Shown piece after piece: positions 6,642 through 15,048 of a DNA stretch of 32,364 nucleotides. Source of the stretch: an uncultured Chromatiales bacterium. GTDB lineage: Bacteria > Pseudomonadota > Gammaproteobacteria > Steroidobacterales > BM003. Below the pieces are notes generated by a model that was not told the origin of the DNA, searched no databases, and was given only the letters and a program-made list of their open reading frames with translations. How positions within the stretch are numbered: the first letter of the stretch is position 1; the number at the start of each line of letters is the position of its first letter. The position numbers and the translations under genes were made by a program. The stretch is from contig CAKZML010000221.1 of the NCBI GenBank assembly GCA_937128475.1, positions 1 through 32,364 of the forward strand, written 5' to 3'.

Positions 6642-8468
6642 CTACCAGCCGCAGGTCTTACCCTTGTTTTCTTCTTCCAACCATCCCATCAGGGGCTGGA
6701 AATATTCAATCAGCGCAGTGGCGTCAATTTCAGGGCTGCCGGTAAGTGCTTCCAGGGCCTCGGGCCAGGGCTTGCTTTGGCCCATTGCCAGCATGGCTGC
6801 CAGTTTCTCGCCCGCTTCCTTGCTGCCATAGATGGAGCACTGGTATAGCGGACCTTCAAAGCCGGCCGTGTCACACATGGCCTTGTGGAACTGGAACTGG
6901 AGAATCCTGGCCAGGAAGTACCGGGTGTAAGGCGTGTTGGCCGGGATGTGGTACTTGGCACCCGGATCGAAATCCGCTTCGCTGCGGGCAACCGGCGGTG
7001 CAATACCCTGGAACTCGGTACGCAGGTCCCACCAGCTCTGGTTGTACTGCTCTGGGCTTATTTTTCCGGCAAATACGTCCCAGCGCCACTGGTCGATCAG
7101 CTTGCCAAAGGGCAGGAAGGCAATCTTGTCCAGTGCTTCCTTCATCTGGTAGTTGATCAGGGCATTGGCGTCTTCCTGGTAATCACCCAGCAGGCCTACC
7201 GCCTGGTAGTAACCGGGGGTCATGGACAGGGTCAGCGCATCACCGATGGCCTCGTGGAAACCGTCGTTGGCGCCACGCCTGAAGATGGGCGGCAGCTCGC
7301 TGTAGTACAGGTAGTAATAGATGTGGCCCAGTTCGTGATAGATGGTGACCAGGTCTTCCTCGGTGGGATCGGTGCACATCTTGATGCGCACATCGTTCAC
7401 CTTGGGGTCCATGTCCCAGGCGCTGGGGTGACAGACCACTTCCCGGTCACGGGGCTTCACCAGCATGGATTTTTCCCAGAAACTTTCCGGCAGGGTTTTC
7501 AGGCCCATGGAGGTATAGAAGGACTCGGCAGACTTGAACATCCGGGTCGCATCGTAGCCTTGAGATTGCAGGCTGGCGGAGATATCCACCTGCTGACCAC
7601 TGTCGCTGGGATAAGGCTCTACCAGGGAATAAATGTTGCCCCATTCCTGGGCCCACATATTGCCCAGCAGGTGGGCAGGGATGGGCTTGTCGGCGGGCAC
7701 CTTGTCACGGCCATATACTTCACCAAGCTGGTCTCTGACATAGCACTGCAGCTGTTCGTAAAGGGGTTTCACCTGGTCCCAGAGGCGGTTGGCCTCACCT
7801 TCAAACTCGTCGGAACTCATGTCGTAGCCGGCTTTCCAAAGATCACCGGTATCCTTGTAGCCAAGCTCCCGTGCGCCTTCGTTCATCAGCTCGGCGAATG
7901 CCTGGTAGTCGGCCCGCATGGGTGGGGAAATCGTACGCCACCCGGTCCAGGCATCCAGCAGCTCATCGTAGTCATGGCTCTTGGCCATGATTTCCATCAA
8001 CTCTTCCAGACCCTTGCACTGGCCGGCGGCATTACAGTATTTGCCCTGGCCATACATGGAGCTGAGCTTGCTTGCGATGGCCGCCAGCTCGGCAACCTTT
8101 TCCGTTGCCCTTGGGGCCGGCAATGCCTGGGAGGAGGTCAGGATATGCAGACCGCGGGCCACGTCTTCATCCAGCGCCAGGCCCTGGAACCGCTTGGCGT
8201 TTTCCAGCACCTGGTTGGTGAAATTCAGGGCCCGCTCGGAGGCCTTGGCTGACAGGTACTCGGTATCCGAGGTGATATAGGTCTGCATCACCCATTCGGC
8301 ACGGCCCTGGTCCAGGTCGACCTGGTATTGCTGTTCGTTAAAGCGGTCAAAAAATGCCCGGGCCTCGGCGGCGGTTGCAGGTGTCTCGGTGACGGGTTCC
8401 GTGCCGGATTGGCCACAGGCGCTCAGTGCCAGGGCAGCCAAAATCAGGGGTGTATAGCGATGTTTCAT
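6642..8468 (-). CDS. Peptidase M2 family (ACE-like) dipeptidyl carboxypeptidase, lipoprotein
   Basis: A 608-residue zinc metallopeptidase related to angiotensin-converting enzyme, which removes C-terminal dipeptides from peptides. The signal peptide has a lipobox LSAC with acylated Cys18, so the enzyme should be anchored to a membrane and act outside the cytoplasm. The active site is visible: HELGH at residues 378-382 and the third zinc ligand E406 in HEAIGD, with the usual family spacing. The start at 8468 is supported by GAGGGA about 3-8 bases upstream; an open frame continues to 8528 but would hide the signal peptide. A peptide transporter gene lies just upstream on the same strand, separated by a terminator. 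Together they suggest extracellular peptide use. Confidence 0.94.
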   Translation of the reverse strand: MKHRYTPLILAALALSACGQSGTEPVTETPATAAEARAFFDRFNEQQYQVDLDQGRAEWVMQTYITSDTEYLSAKASERALNFTNQVLENAKRFQGLALDEDVARGLHILTSSQALPAPRATEKVAELAAIASKLSSMYGQGKYCNAAGQCKGLEELMEIMAKSHDYDELLDAWTGWRTISPPMRADYQAFAELMNEGARELGYKDTGDLWKAGYDMSSDEFEGEANRLWDQVKPLYEQLQCYVRDQLGEVYGRDKVPADKPIPAHLLGNMWAQEWGNIYSLVEPYPSDSGQQVDISASLQSQGYDATRMFKSAESFYTSMGLKTLPESFWEKSMLVKPRDREVVCHPSAWDMDPKVNDVRIKMCTDPTEEDLVTIYHELGHIYYYLYYSELPPIFRRGANDGFHEAIGDALTLSMTPGYYQAVGLLGDYQEDANALINYQMKEALDKIAFLPFGKLIDQWRWDVFAGKISPEQYNQSWWDLRTEFQGIAPPVARSEADFDPGAKYHIPANTPYTRYFLARILQFQFHKAMCDTAGFEGPLYQCSIYGSKEAGEKLAAMLAMGQSKPWPEALEALTGSPEIDATALIEYFQPLMGWLEEENKGKTCGW

Positions 8469-8540
8469 AAATCCCTCGTGATATTCAAAAACTAAGCGCA
8501 GTGTGCAGCAACGGGGCTCGCTTGCCAAATGTGAGAGGCA

Positions 8541-8569
8541 AAAAAAAGCCGGGGAAAACCCCGGCTTTT
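8541..8569 (-). terminator. Rho-independent terminator of the POT transporter gene
   Basis: On the minus strand, an 11-bp perfect stem (AAAAGCCGGGG / CCCCGGCTTTT) with a 4-base loop is followed by a run of T. It lies 20-48 bp after the transporter stop codon. It separates the transporter from the M2 peptidase gene, so the latter needs its own promoter within about 70 bp. Confidence 0.9.
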
Positions 8570-8588
8570 CAGTGCTACTCAGTGCAAA

Positions 8589-10079
8589 TTACATGTGGTC
8601 TTTTGCCGCACCCTCGTGAGTGCCGGTCACATCGATTTCTTCTTCGGTGGCCGCCAGGGCGCCTCGATGGCCCTGGTCACTGCCAGTTCTGCCCTCGGCA
8701 CCATGCATCCAGTACACCAGCTTGTTAGCCATGAAGAACAAGATGGCTGCGGCGGTAACCGCAGTGATTGCGATGCCGCCGAAGATCGACAGGGCGTTAT
8801 CCACCATGTTTGCTTCGTCGCCGTGGCCGATAAACGAGCCGATGAATCCGGCCAGGTAGTTCGCCAGGGCGGTAAAGCCGAACCAGGCTCCCATCATCAA
8901 TGACGCCAGGCGCAGCGGAGCCAGCTTGGTAACCATGGACAGTCCGATGGGTGACAGGCAAAGCTCACCCATGGTGTGGAAGAAGTAGGCGAGCACCAGC
9001 CAGTACATTCCTGTCTTCACGGTCACATCACCGCCCTGGGACAGGGTGGCGCCGATCATGAACAGGAAGCCTACGGCCAGCAGTACCAGGCCCAACGAGA
9101 ACTTCACCGGTGAGGTGGGTTCGTGATCACCCATTTTCACCCACACGGCAGCGAACAGCGGCGCGAAGACAAAGATGAAGAAGGGGTTCAGGGACTGGAA
9201 CCAGGTGGTGGGGACTTCGAAGCCGCCAATGACGCGATCAGTGAATTGGTTGGCGTACAGGTTCATCAAGCCGCCAGCCTGCTCGAAACCGGCCCAGAAG
9301 ATAATGGTGAATACGCCCATGATCATGATGACCTTGATGCGATCGAACTCTTGCTTGGTCAGGGGCTCTGTCTTGCTCACGTCTTTCTGGGCAGCCCGGG
9401 AAAGCTTGGCGGCGGGAACGACGCCTATGTCACCCAGGTATTTCTGTGCGAAGCCCAGTTGAACGACCATTGACAGCAGCATGCCGATACCGGCGGCCAC
9501 GAAGCCTGCCTGCCAGCTGCCGCCGAAGGCGTTGACTACCGAGCCAACAATGATGCCGGACAGGAATGCGCCCAGGTTGATGCCCATGTAGAAGATGGTG
9601 AAGGCGCCATCACGACGGTGATCACCCTCGTGATACAGGTCACCTACCATGGTGGAGATATTCGGCTTGAACAGGCCGTTACCCGCGATCAACAGGGCCA
9701 GGCCCAGGTAGAACGCCTGGTTTTCCATGCCCGGGATCCAGGCGTGGGGGGTGCCCAGCATGAACTGGCCGGCTGCCATCAAGGCGCCACCCATTATGAT
9801 GGACTTGCGTTGACCGAGAACGTTATCGGCCAGCCAGCCGCCCAGCAGGGGCGTAATGTAAACCAGGCCGGTGAACCAGCCGTACAGCTGCAGCGCACTG
9901 GCGTTATCCCAACCAAGACCGTGACCACCATCGGCCCGCATCCGGTCTACCAGGTAGAGAACCAGGATGGCGCGCATGGCGTAATAGCTGAACCGCTCCC
10001 ACATTTCTGTGGTGAAAAGCAGAAACAGCCCCTTTGGATGGCCGAGAAAGTCTCCGGCTGAGGCGGGTGCCTTGGACAT
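8589..10079 (-). CDS. POT (PTR2) family proton-coupled di/tripeptide transporter
   Basis: A 496-residue inner-membrane transporter of the major facilitator superfamily, POT branch, which imports di- and tripeptides with protons. The diagnostic ExxER motif is in TEMWERFSYYAMRA (E25, E28, R29), followed by LGGWLADNVLGQRKSIIMGG in the TM2-TM3 loop and the PTR2 signature-like FTIFYMGINLGAFLSG. About 14 membrane segments can be counted. The C-terminus ends in an acidic, charged tail. The start is supported by AAGGAG 6 bases upstream. The neighbouring M2 peptidase releases dipeptides, the transporter's expected substrates. The two genes have separate transcription signals. Confidence 0.94.
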   Translation of the reverse strand: MSKAPASAGDFLGHPKGLFLLFTTEMWERFSYYAMRAILVLYLVDRMRADGGHGLGWDNASALQLYGWFTGLVYITPLLGGWLADNVLGQRKSIIMGGALMAAGQFMLGTPHAWIPGMENQAFYLGLALLIAGNGLFKPNISTMVGDLYHEGDHRRDGAFTIFYMGINLGAFLSGIIVGSVVNAFGGSWQAGFVAAGIGMLLSMVVQLGFAQKYLGDIGVVPAAKLSRAAQKDVSKTEPLTKQEFDRIKVIMIMGVFTIIFWAGFEQAGGLMNLYANQFTDRVIGGFEVPTTWFQSLNPFFIFVFAPLFAAVWVKMGDHEPTSPVKFSLGLVLLAVGFLFMIGATLSQGGDVTVKTGMYWLVLAYFFHTMGELCLSPIGLSMVTKLAPLRLASLMMGAWFGFTALANYLAGFIGSFIGHGDEANMVDNALSIFGGIAITAVTAAAILFFMANKLVYWMHGAEGRTGSDQGHRGALAATEEEIDVTGTHEGAAKDHM

Positions 10080-10169
10080 GGATTAACTCCTTACCAGTCG
10101 TCGAGTTCTACGCCAGCGTTGCGGTACGAGCCGCATCTGCCAGCGCCTGATTTATAAAATAAAGCGGGC

Positions 10170-10175
10170 ATTATA
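10170..10175 (-). promoter_or_regulatory. Candidate -10 element for the POT transporter gene
   Basis: On the minus strand the sequence reads TATAAT, an exact sigma70 -10 match, about 90 bases upstream of the transporter ATG. A -35 is less clear: TGGACA lies about 19 bases further upstream. The region lies just past the tatC stop codon. No terminator for tatC was found here. Confidence 0.45.
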
Positions 10176-10231
10176 TGCCTCAAATGCCTTTAGTTGTCCA
10201 AAAGTGGTCGCCGACCACATGCTTGAACAAC

Positions 10232-11023
10232 TCAGGACTTTTCTGCGTCGGCCTTTCTCTGCGCCTCAACCTCTTTGTATCCCGGAACCATCACGCGGGA
10301 CATCACGATGCCAACTTCATACAGGACATACACGGGCAGGGCCAGCAAGGTTTGGGAAATCACATCCGGTGGGGTCAGCAACATTCCCAAGACAAAGGCG
10401 CCGAGAAACACGTAGGCGCGCTTTTCAGTCAGATCCTTGGGTGTGACGAGTCCGGCCCGGACCATCAACACCGTGGCTACCGGGACTTCAAAGGCAATTC
10501 CAAAGGCAAAGAACAGCGTCAGCACGAAGTCCAGGTACGAGGTGATATCGGTCATTACCGCTACGCCCTCTGGAGCGACAGCGGTGAAAAAGCCGAACAT
10601 CAGGGGAAAGACCACGTAGTAGGCGAAGGCCACACCGATGTAGAACAAGGCAATGCTGGAGATCAACAGGGGCATGACGAAGCGTCTTTCCTGTTGATAC
10701 AGACCGGGAGCCACGAACGCCCAGGCCTGGCTGAGGATCACCGGTATTGCCAGGAAAATCGCCAATATGAAGGTCAGCTTGAAGGGTGTGAGAAACGGCG
10801 ATGCCACCTGGGTGGCAATCATGGTGGCGCCTTCCGGCAGCTTCTCCATCAGGGGCAGGGCGACCAGGTTGAATAGGATTTCTGAAAACGGCGCCAGGCA
10901 TGCGAAGAGAATCAACACGGCGATGACCATTTTCATCAATCGACCGCGTAGCTCCAGCAAATGGGAGAGCAGGGTTCCTTCCGCCAGGGGTTCTTCTTTC
11001 TTGGAATTTGGAGAAGAGGTCAT
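10232..11023 (-). CDS. tatC: Sec-independent protein translocase subunit TatC
   Basis: A 263-residue inner-membrane protein with six membrane helices that binds twin-arginine signal peptides. The N-terminus holds the conserved LLSHLLELRGRLMK (residues about 18-31). Later family motifs are SPFLTPFKL, QAWAFVAPGLYQQERRF and the FAFGIAFEVPV/LTPPDVISQTLLALP segments near the end. Its length is close to E. coli TatC (258). It starts 10 bp after tatB in the order tatA-tatB-tatC. The Tat-dependent solute receptor gene about 1.4 kb away is a likely client. Confidence 0.96.
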   Translation of the reverse strand: MTSSPNSKKEEPLAEGTLLSHLLELRGRLMKMVIAVLILFACLAPFSEILFNLVALPLMEKLPEGATMIATQVASPFLTPFKLTFILAIFLAIPVILSQAWAFVAPGLYQQERRFVMPLLISSIALFYIGVAFAYYVVFPLMFGFFTAVAPEGVAVMTDITSYLDFVLTLFFAFGIAFEVPVATVLMVRAGLVTPKDLTEKRAYVFLGAFVLGMLLTPPDVISQTLLALPVYVLYEVGIVMSRVMVPGYKEVEAQRKADAEKS

Positions 11024-11033
11024 TGGGAACGGC

Positions 11034-11324
11034 CTAGTCTTCAGCAGTAGATTTGGATTTTTCGTCTGCCGCTGGCGCTTCAGGGGTTTCCGGCTTGGCC
11101 GTGGGATCGGCGTTCATGGATTCCTTGAATACCTCGGCCTGCTTTTTCAGCTCGGATAGTTCCATCTCTGATTCGAGTTGCGTGCGCAGGCTGCGAGCCA
11201 TGGCCTTGGCCTGGCCGGTCCAGCGACCCAGTCGTCTGGCGACCTTGGGCAGGCGTTCCGGTCCCAGGACCATCAGGCCCAAGGTTCCGATTAGCAGGAG
11301 TTCCCAGAATCCAACGTCAAACAT
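11034..11324 (-). CDS. tatB: Sec-independent protein translocase subunit TatB
   Basis: A 96-residue membrane-anchored Tat receptor partner. The N-terminal helix and hinge MFDVGFWELLLIGTLGLMVLGPERLPKVA match the TatB signature (LGPxRLP), followed by an amphipathic helix and a charged tail. It is much shorter than E. coli TatB (171), because the variable C-terminal tail is short; the conserved part is complete. It lies 9 bp after tatA and 10 bp before tatC. Confidence 0.94.
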   Translation of the reverse strand: MFDVGFWELLLIGTLGLMVLGPERLPKVARRLGRWTGQAKAMARSLRTQLESEMELSELKKQAEVFKESMNADPTAKPETPEAPAADEKSKSTAED

Positions 11325-11333
11325 GGAAGGTGC

Positions 11334-11570
11334 TCAGGAGTGATTTTCCTTGGCCTTCTCAGTCTCAGAGGAATCGAAGCTGGCGTCCTCGCGTTTCTCG
11401 CTGACCTTTTTGGTGTCTTCTTTCTCCACATCACTCATGGAGTTGCGAAAGCCTTTTACGGCGCCGCCAAGATCAGAGCCCAGGCCCTTGAGTTTTTTGG
11501 TGCCGAAGACCATTACAACGATCAGCAGAACGATCAACAGCTGCCATATACTGATACCACCTAGTCCCAT
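11334..11570 (-). CDS. tatA: Sec-independent protein translocase subunit TatA
   Basis: A 78-residue pore-forming Tat subunit. The short N-terminal helix is [19 protein letters not shown], followed by the [21 protein letters not shown] amphipathic helix typical of TatA and a highly charged tail. GGAG lies about 5 bases before the ATG. It is first of the tatABC genes; dtd lies 85 bp upstream on the same strand and may be co-transcribed or separate. Confidence 0.95.
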   Translation of the reverse strand: MGLGGISIWQLLIVLLIVVMVFGTKKLKGLGSDLGGAVKGFRNSMSDVEKEDTKKVSEKREDASFDSSETEKAKENHS

Positions 11571-11655
11571 GTCTACTCCGGCCTTGGCTGATTAATGAAT
11601 CCCAATGATACTGCAAAAAGAGCGAAAGCGAGCCAACCTTCTTCGCCGCCTCGTT

Positions 11656-12105
11656 TTAGCCCGCCGGCGGGGTCTGTAGCCAGAAGGTCACCGGCCCGTC
11701 GTTAACCAGGTGGACCTGCATGTCAGCGCCGAATACACCCGCCTCAACTATCTTGTGCGATTCTCGGGCCTGTTCCAGTAAATAGGTAAACAGGGATTGG
11801 GCCTCATCAGGGGCCGCAGCGGGGGTAAAGCTGGCCCGGGTGCCCTTGCGGGTGTCGGCGGCGAGGGTGAACTGGGGTACCAGCAGCAGGCCGCCATGGA
11901 TATCCTTCAGGCTCAGGTTCATCCGCTGTTCGGCGTCCGGGAACACCCGGTAACCGAGAATCTTGTCCAGCAATCGCCGGGCGCTGGCCTGGTTGTCGCC
12001 ACGCTGCACCCCAACCAGGGTAAGCAGGCCGGGGCCGATTTCCCCGGTAATCTCCCCCGCCACCATGACTTTTGCCTGTTTTACCCGCTGAATTAGTCCG
12101 ATCAT
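11656..12105 (-). CDS. dtd: D-aminoacyl-tRNA deacylase
   Basis: A 149-residue cytosolic enzyme that hydrolyses D-amino acids (and glycine mischarged on tRNA-Ala) from tRNA, close to the 145 residues of E. coli Dtd. Conserved active-site motifs are visible: [17 protein letters not shown] (the SQxTL-like motif) and NDGPVTFWL (the Gly-cisPro motif). The open frame extends upstream to 12174, but the ATG at 12105 gives the normal start [13 protein letters not shown]. The next gene upstream is divergent, so the promoter must lie within the AT-rich gap 12106-12483. Confidence 0.95.
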   Translation of the reverse strand: MIGLIQRVKQAKVMVAGEITGEIGPGLLTLVGVQRGDNQASARRLLDKILGYRVFPDAEQRMNLSLKDIHGGLLLVPQFTLAADTRKGTRASFTPAAAPDEAQSLFTYLLEQARESHKIVEAGVFGADMQVHLVNDGPVTFWLQTPPAG

Positions 12106-12483
12106 TTCCAGGGACCCAAGTGAAGACGCGACCATTGTACTGGCTTTGTTCGGCAAAACACTGTCCCAGGTCAAATATCCCCGGGGCCGGGACTCTGAAT
12201 ATCCACTCGATATCCCACAAATTATTCAAAATACGGGCATATCCGTCTATGGAATACAAAGTCATAGTAATTTAACAATAATCTCAAGCCGCCGATTACA
12301 ATTTTAATAAAGTGGTTTTTACCGTCACATTTTTTCTCTTTAACGGGTTTAATGTGGGATTTTTATGATTATCGGGCCAAAATCAGCATAGGCTGGTAAA
12401 GCGGCGCGTCTTTGTAGCATTATTTGTCTACGCGACTAAATTAAATAATAGCGATGGGCGCTCGGACCCAATGGGGGAGAGGG
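12106..12483. other. AT-rich divergent intergenic region between dtd and dctP
   Basis: 378 bp without a credible gene, markedly richer in A/T than its surroundings from about 12230 to 12450. It must carry the promoters of both dtd (-) and dctP (+). The plus-strand segment TTGTAG (12413) followed about 18 bases later by CTAAAT/TAAATAAT is a weak promoter candidate for dctP. An interrupted inverted repeat, CGCGT...TAG (12405-12417) against CTACGCG (12428-12434), sits over that candidate and could be an operator. The strong ribosome-binding site GGGGGAGAGGG ends immediately before the dctP ATG. Confidence 0.5.
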
Positions 12484-13587
12484 ATGAAACGTAGAGATTT
12501 AATCAAGGGTATTGGCGGTGGTCTCGCAGTGGCGGGAATATCTGCTTGCTCGGGGGCTGATCCGTCGGGAGAGGTCAAAAAATCAGCGGAAGCCAAAACT
12601 CACAAATGGACCATGGTAACCACCTGGCCAAAGAATTTTCCCGGTGTCGGCGTAGGGGCCGAAAGAATCGCCAAGCTGATCACCCAGAATTCCGGGGGAC
12701 GGATCACTGTGCAGGTCTACGCCTCGGGTGAGTTGGTCCCGGCCATGGAGGTCATGACTGCGGTGTCCGACGGAAGTGCCCAGATGGGACACGGGGCATC
12801 ATATTACTGGAAGGGTAAGGCGCCAGCGGCCCAATTCTTTGCCGCGGTGCCATTCGGGATGAACGCCCAGGAAATGAACGCATGGCTGTACTACGGTGGT
12901 GGGCTTGAGTTGTGGCGTGAGGTTTACGAGCCGTTTGGCGTACTGCCCAACCCCGGTGGAAATACCGGCACCCAGATGGGTGGCTGGTTTAACAAAGAGA
13001 TTAATAGCCTGGAAGATCTGAAAGGCTTGAAGATGCGTATACCCGGACTGGGCGGCGAAATTCTCAAGCGTGCAGGAGGCATCCCCGTGCTGTTACCCGG
13101 AGGGGAGATTTTTACCGCCCTGCAGACAGGCACCATTGACGCCACAGAGTGGATTGGTCCGTACAACGACCTGGCATTTGGTTTGCACCAGGCTGCCAAG
13201 TATTACTACTACCCGGGTTGGCATGAGCCGGGCACGGTACTGGAGTGCATGGTGAACAAGGCCGCTTACGAGGAATTGTCCGAGGACTTGCAGGGTATTG
13301 TGGACACGGCTATTTCAAGCGTTAACAGTGAAATGCTTGCCGAGTACACTGCGCGAAACGCCGAAGCACTGCGTTCGCTGAAGGCGGAGCACAACATTGT
13401 TCCACGCCCCTATCCCGAGGATGTACTGAAACGCCTGAAGGAATTGCGTGAAGATGTGCTCGCCGAAACTATTGCCGCTGATCCCATGTCCGCAAGAGTT
13501 TACGAGAGCTTTAACAAATTCCAGCAGGATGTTGCTGCGTATCACGATGTGTCGGAGAGGGCCTTCTACAAGACCCGAGATTTGTAG
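12484..13587 (+). CDS. dctP: TRAP transporter solute-binding protein (DctP family), Tat-exported lipoprotein
   Basis: A 367-residue extracytoplasmic receptor of a TRAP transporter. The N-terminus MKRRDLIKGIGGGLAVAGISAC combines a twin-arginine motif (R3-R4) with a lipobox ending at Cys22, so it should be folded in the cytoplasm, exported by Tat and lipid-anchored. The body (TTWPKNFPGVGVGAERIAKLI, DATEWIGPYNDLAFGLHQAAKYYYYPGWHEPG) resembles the TakP subgroup that binds 2-oxo acids or lactate. The exact ligand is an inference. The Arg expected to hold the ligand carboxylate is probably that in LKGLKMRIPGLGG. The start has GGGGGAGAGGG just upstream. The membrane genes dctQM face it on the other strand, which is unusual. 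Confidence 0.93.
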   Translation: MKRRDLIKGIGGGLAVAGISACSGADPSGEVKKSAEAKTHKWTMVTTWPKNFPGVGVGAERIAKLITQNSGGRITVQVYASGELVPAMEVMTAVSDGSAQMGHGASYYWKGKAPAAQFFAAVPFGMNAQEMNAWLYYGGGLELWREVYEPFGVLPNPGGNTGTQMGGWFNKEINSLEDLKGLKMRIPGLGGEILKRAGGIPVLLPGGEIFTALQTGTIDATEWIGPYNDLAFGLHQAAKYYYYPGWHEPGTVLECMVNKAAYEELSEDLQGIVDTAISSVNSEMLAEYTARNAEALRSLKAEHNIVPRPYPEDVLKRLKELREDVLAETIAADPMSARVYESFNKFQQDVAAYHDVSERAFYKTRDL

Positions 13588-13605
13588 ACATCACCATTAG
13601 CAAAG

Positions 13606-13633
13606 AAGCCCGGGTTTTCCCGGGCTTTTTTTT
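13606..13633. terminator. Rho-independent terminator between convergent dctP and dctM
   Basis: Stem AAGCCCGGG / CCCGGGCTT (9 bp) with a TTTT loop, followed on the plus strand by eight T. It is strong for dctP. On the minus strand it is followed by a weaker TTCTTT run and may also end the dctM transcript, whose stop codon is 30 bp away. Confidence 0.88.
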
Positions 13634-13662
13634 GCATGGCCATCCAAGCTGACTGAGCGGGG

Positions 13663-15048
13663 TCAGTTTCCGTAAATTTGTTCTGGCAGCCAGGTTGCCA
13701 GTTCCGGCCAGATTGCGATCAGGCATAGTGCGAGCAATTGAATTGCCACGAAAGGTATGGCGCCAATGTAAATGTCCGATGTCTTGACCTGGGGTGGCGC
13801 AACGCCACGCAGGTAAAACAGGGCAAAGCCAAAGGGTGGCGTAAGGAAAGAAGTTTGTAGATTGATAGCAATCATCACGCCCAGCCAAACCGGGTCCAGT
13901 CCCATGGAGAGCAGGACCGGGCCGACGATAGGCACCACCACGAATGTGATCTCGATGAAGTCCAGCACAAAACCCAGCAAGAACATGACCAGCATGACGG
14001 CAACCATCGCACCCAGTGCACCGCCGGGAATTTGCAGCAACATGTGGCGAACCGCTTCATCACCGCCGAAGCCCCTGAAGACCAGGGAAAACACCGATGC
14101 ACCGATCAGGATCAGGAACACCATGCTGCTAACGGAGGTTGTGCCACGCATGACATCCCGCAACCGTTCCAGGCTGAGTTGCCGACGGGACACCGCGAGC
14201 AAGGTGGCGCCCAGCGCGCCTACCGCTGCCGCCTCGGTAGGCGTTGCTACGCCGGCAATGATGGATCCAAGTACGGCGAGAATCAGTGACAGCGGTGGTA
14301 GCAGTACCAGGAAGACGCGCTTTCCAAGTTGCCATCCCGATAGTCCCTGGCGAAGTTCCGGGCTGGCCGCGGGCATGGACTCCGGCTTTAACAGGGCGTA
14401 AATCACGATAAACAGGATGTACAGGCTGACCAGCAGCAGACCCGGTATCAGCGCACCGACAAAAAGATCTCCCACCGTCACCGTCTTGGGATTGAAAATT
14501 CCGCGACTGATTTGTGACTGTTGGTAGGCAGAGGAAAGCACATCCCCGAGCAACACCAGGATGATGGACGGTGGAATGATTTGTCCCAGGGTGCCGGATG
14601 CGCAAATCGTTCCGGTCGCAAGACGCGGGTCGTAACCTCGCTTCAACATGGTCGGCAGGGAAAGCAGGCCCATGGTGACCACGGTGGCGCCAACAATGCC
14701 GGTGCTGGCCGCAAGTAACATTCCAACCAGGGTCACCGCAATGCCAAGACCGCCACGCAGTGTTCCGAATAATAGCGACAAAGTATCCAGCAAGGTCTCT
14801 GCTATCTGGGAGCGCTCAAGCATGATCCCCATGAACACGAACAAGGGAACAGCCATCAGGGTGTCGTTGGTCATCACCCCGAACAGGCGGCTGGGAAGCG
14901 TGAACAGGAAATTAGGATCAAATACACCCAGCAGAATGCCGCCAAATGCGAAAATCAGGGCGGTACCTGCCAGGCTAAAGGCTACCGGGAATCCAGCCAT
15001 CAATACGACTATCACCCCGAGGAACAGTAGCAGCGCGGCGTAGCTCAT
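13663..15048 (-). CDS. dctM: TRAP transporter large permease DctM
   Basis: A 461-residue inner-membrane protein of the DctM family, the ion-coupled transport subunit of a TRAP system (usually Na+ driven). About 12 membrane segments are visible. Family sequence includes PVAFSLAGTALIF near residue 25, MGIMLERSQIAETLL, and the conserved GTLGQIIPPSIILVLLGDVL. The C-terminal half has FLLGFVLDFIEITFVVVPIVGPVL and TSFLTPPFGFALFYLRGVAP. It is longer than the classical 425-435 residues because of an internal loop after about residue 210. Its start overlaps the dctQ stop by 4 bp (ATGA). Confidence 0.94.
   Translation of the reverse strand: MSYAALLLFLGVIVVLMAGFPVAFSLAGTALIFAFGGILLGVFDPNFLFTLPSRLFGVMTNDTLMAVPLFVFMGIMLERSQIAETLLDTLSLLFGTLRGGLGIAVTLVGMLLAASTGIVGATVVTMGLLSLPTMLKRGYDPRLATGTICASGTLGQIIPPSIILVLLGDVLSSAYQQSQISRGIFNPKTVTVGDLFVGALIPGLLLVSLYILFIVIYALLKPESMPAASPELRQGLSGWQLGKRVFLVLLPPLSLILAVLGSIIAGVATPTEAAAVGALGATLLAVSRRQLSLERLRDVMRGTTSVSSMVFLILIGASVFSLVFRGFGGDEAVRHMLLQIPGGALGAMVAVMLVMFLLGFVLDFIEITFVVVPIVGPVLLSMGLDPVWLGVMIAINLQTSFLTPPFGFALFYLRGVAPPQVKTSDIYIGAIPFVAIQLLALCLIAIWPELATWLPEQIYGN

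Noticed and set aside
6885-8252. 455-codon plus-strand frame opposite the M2 peptidase gene
   Set aside because: It is the antisense shadow of a well supported peptidase with an intact zinc site; low-complexity composition and no domain.
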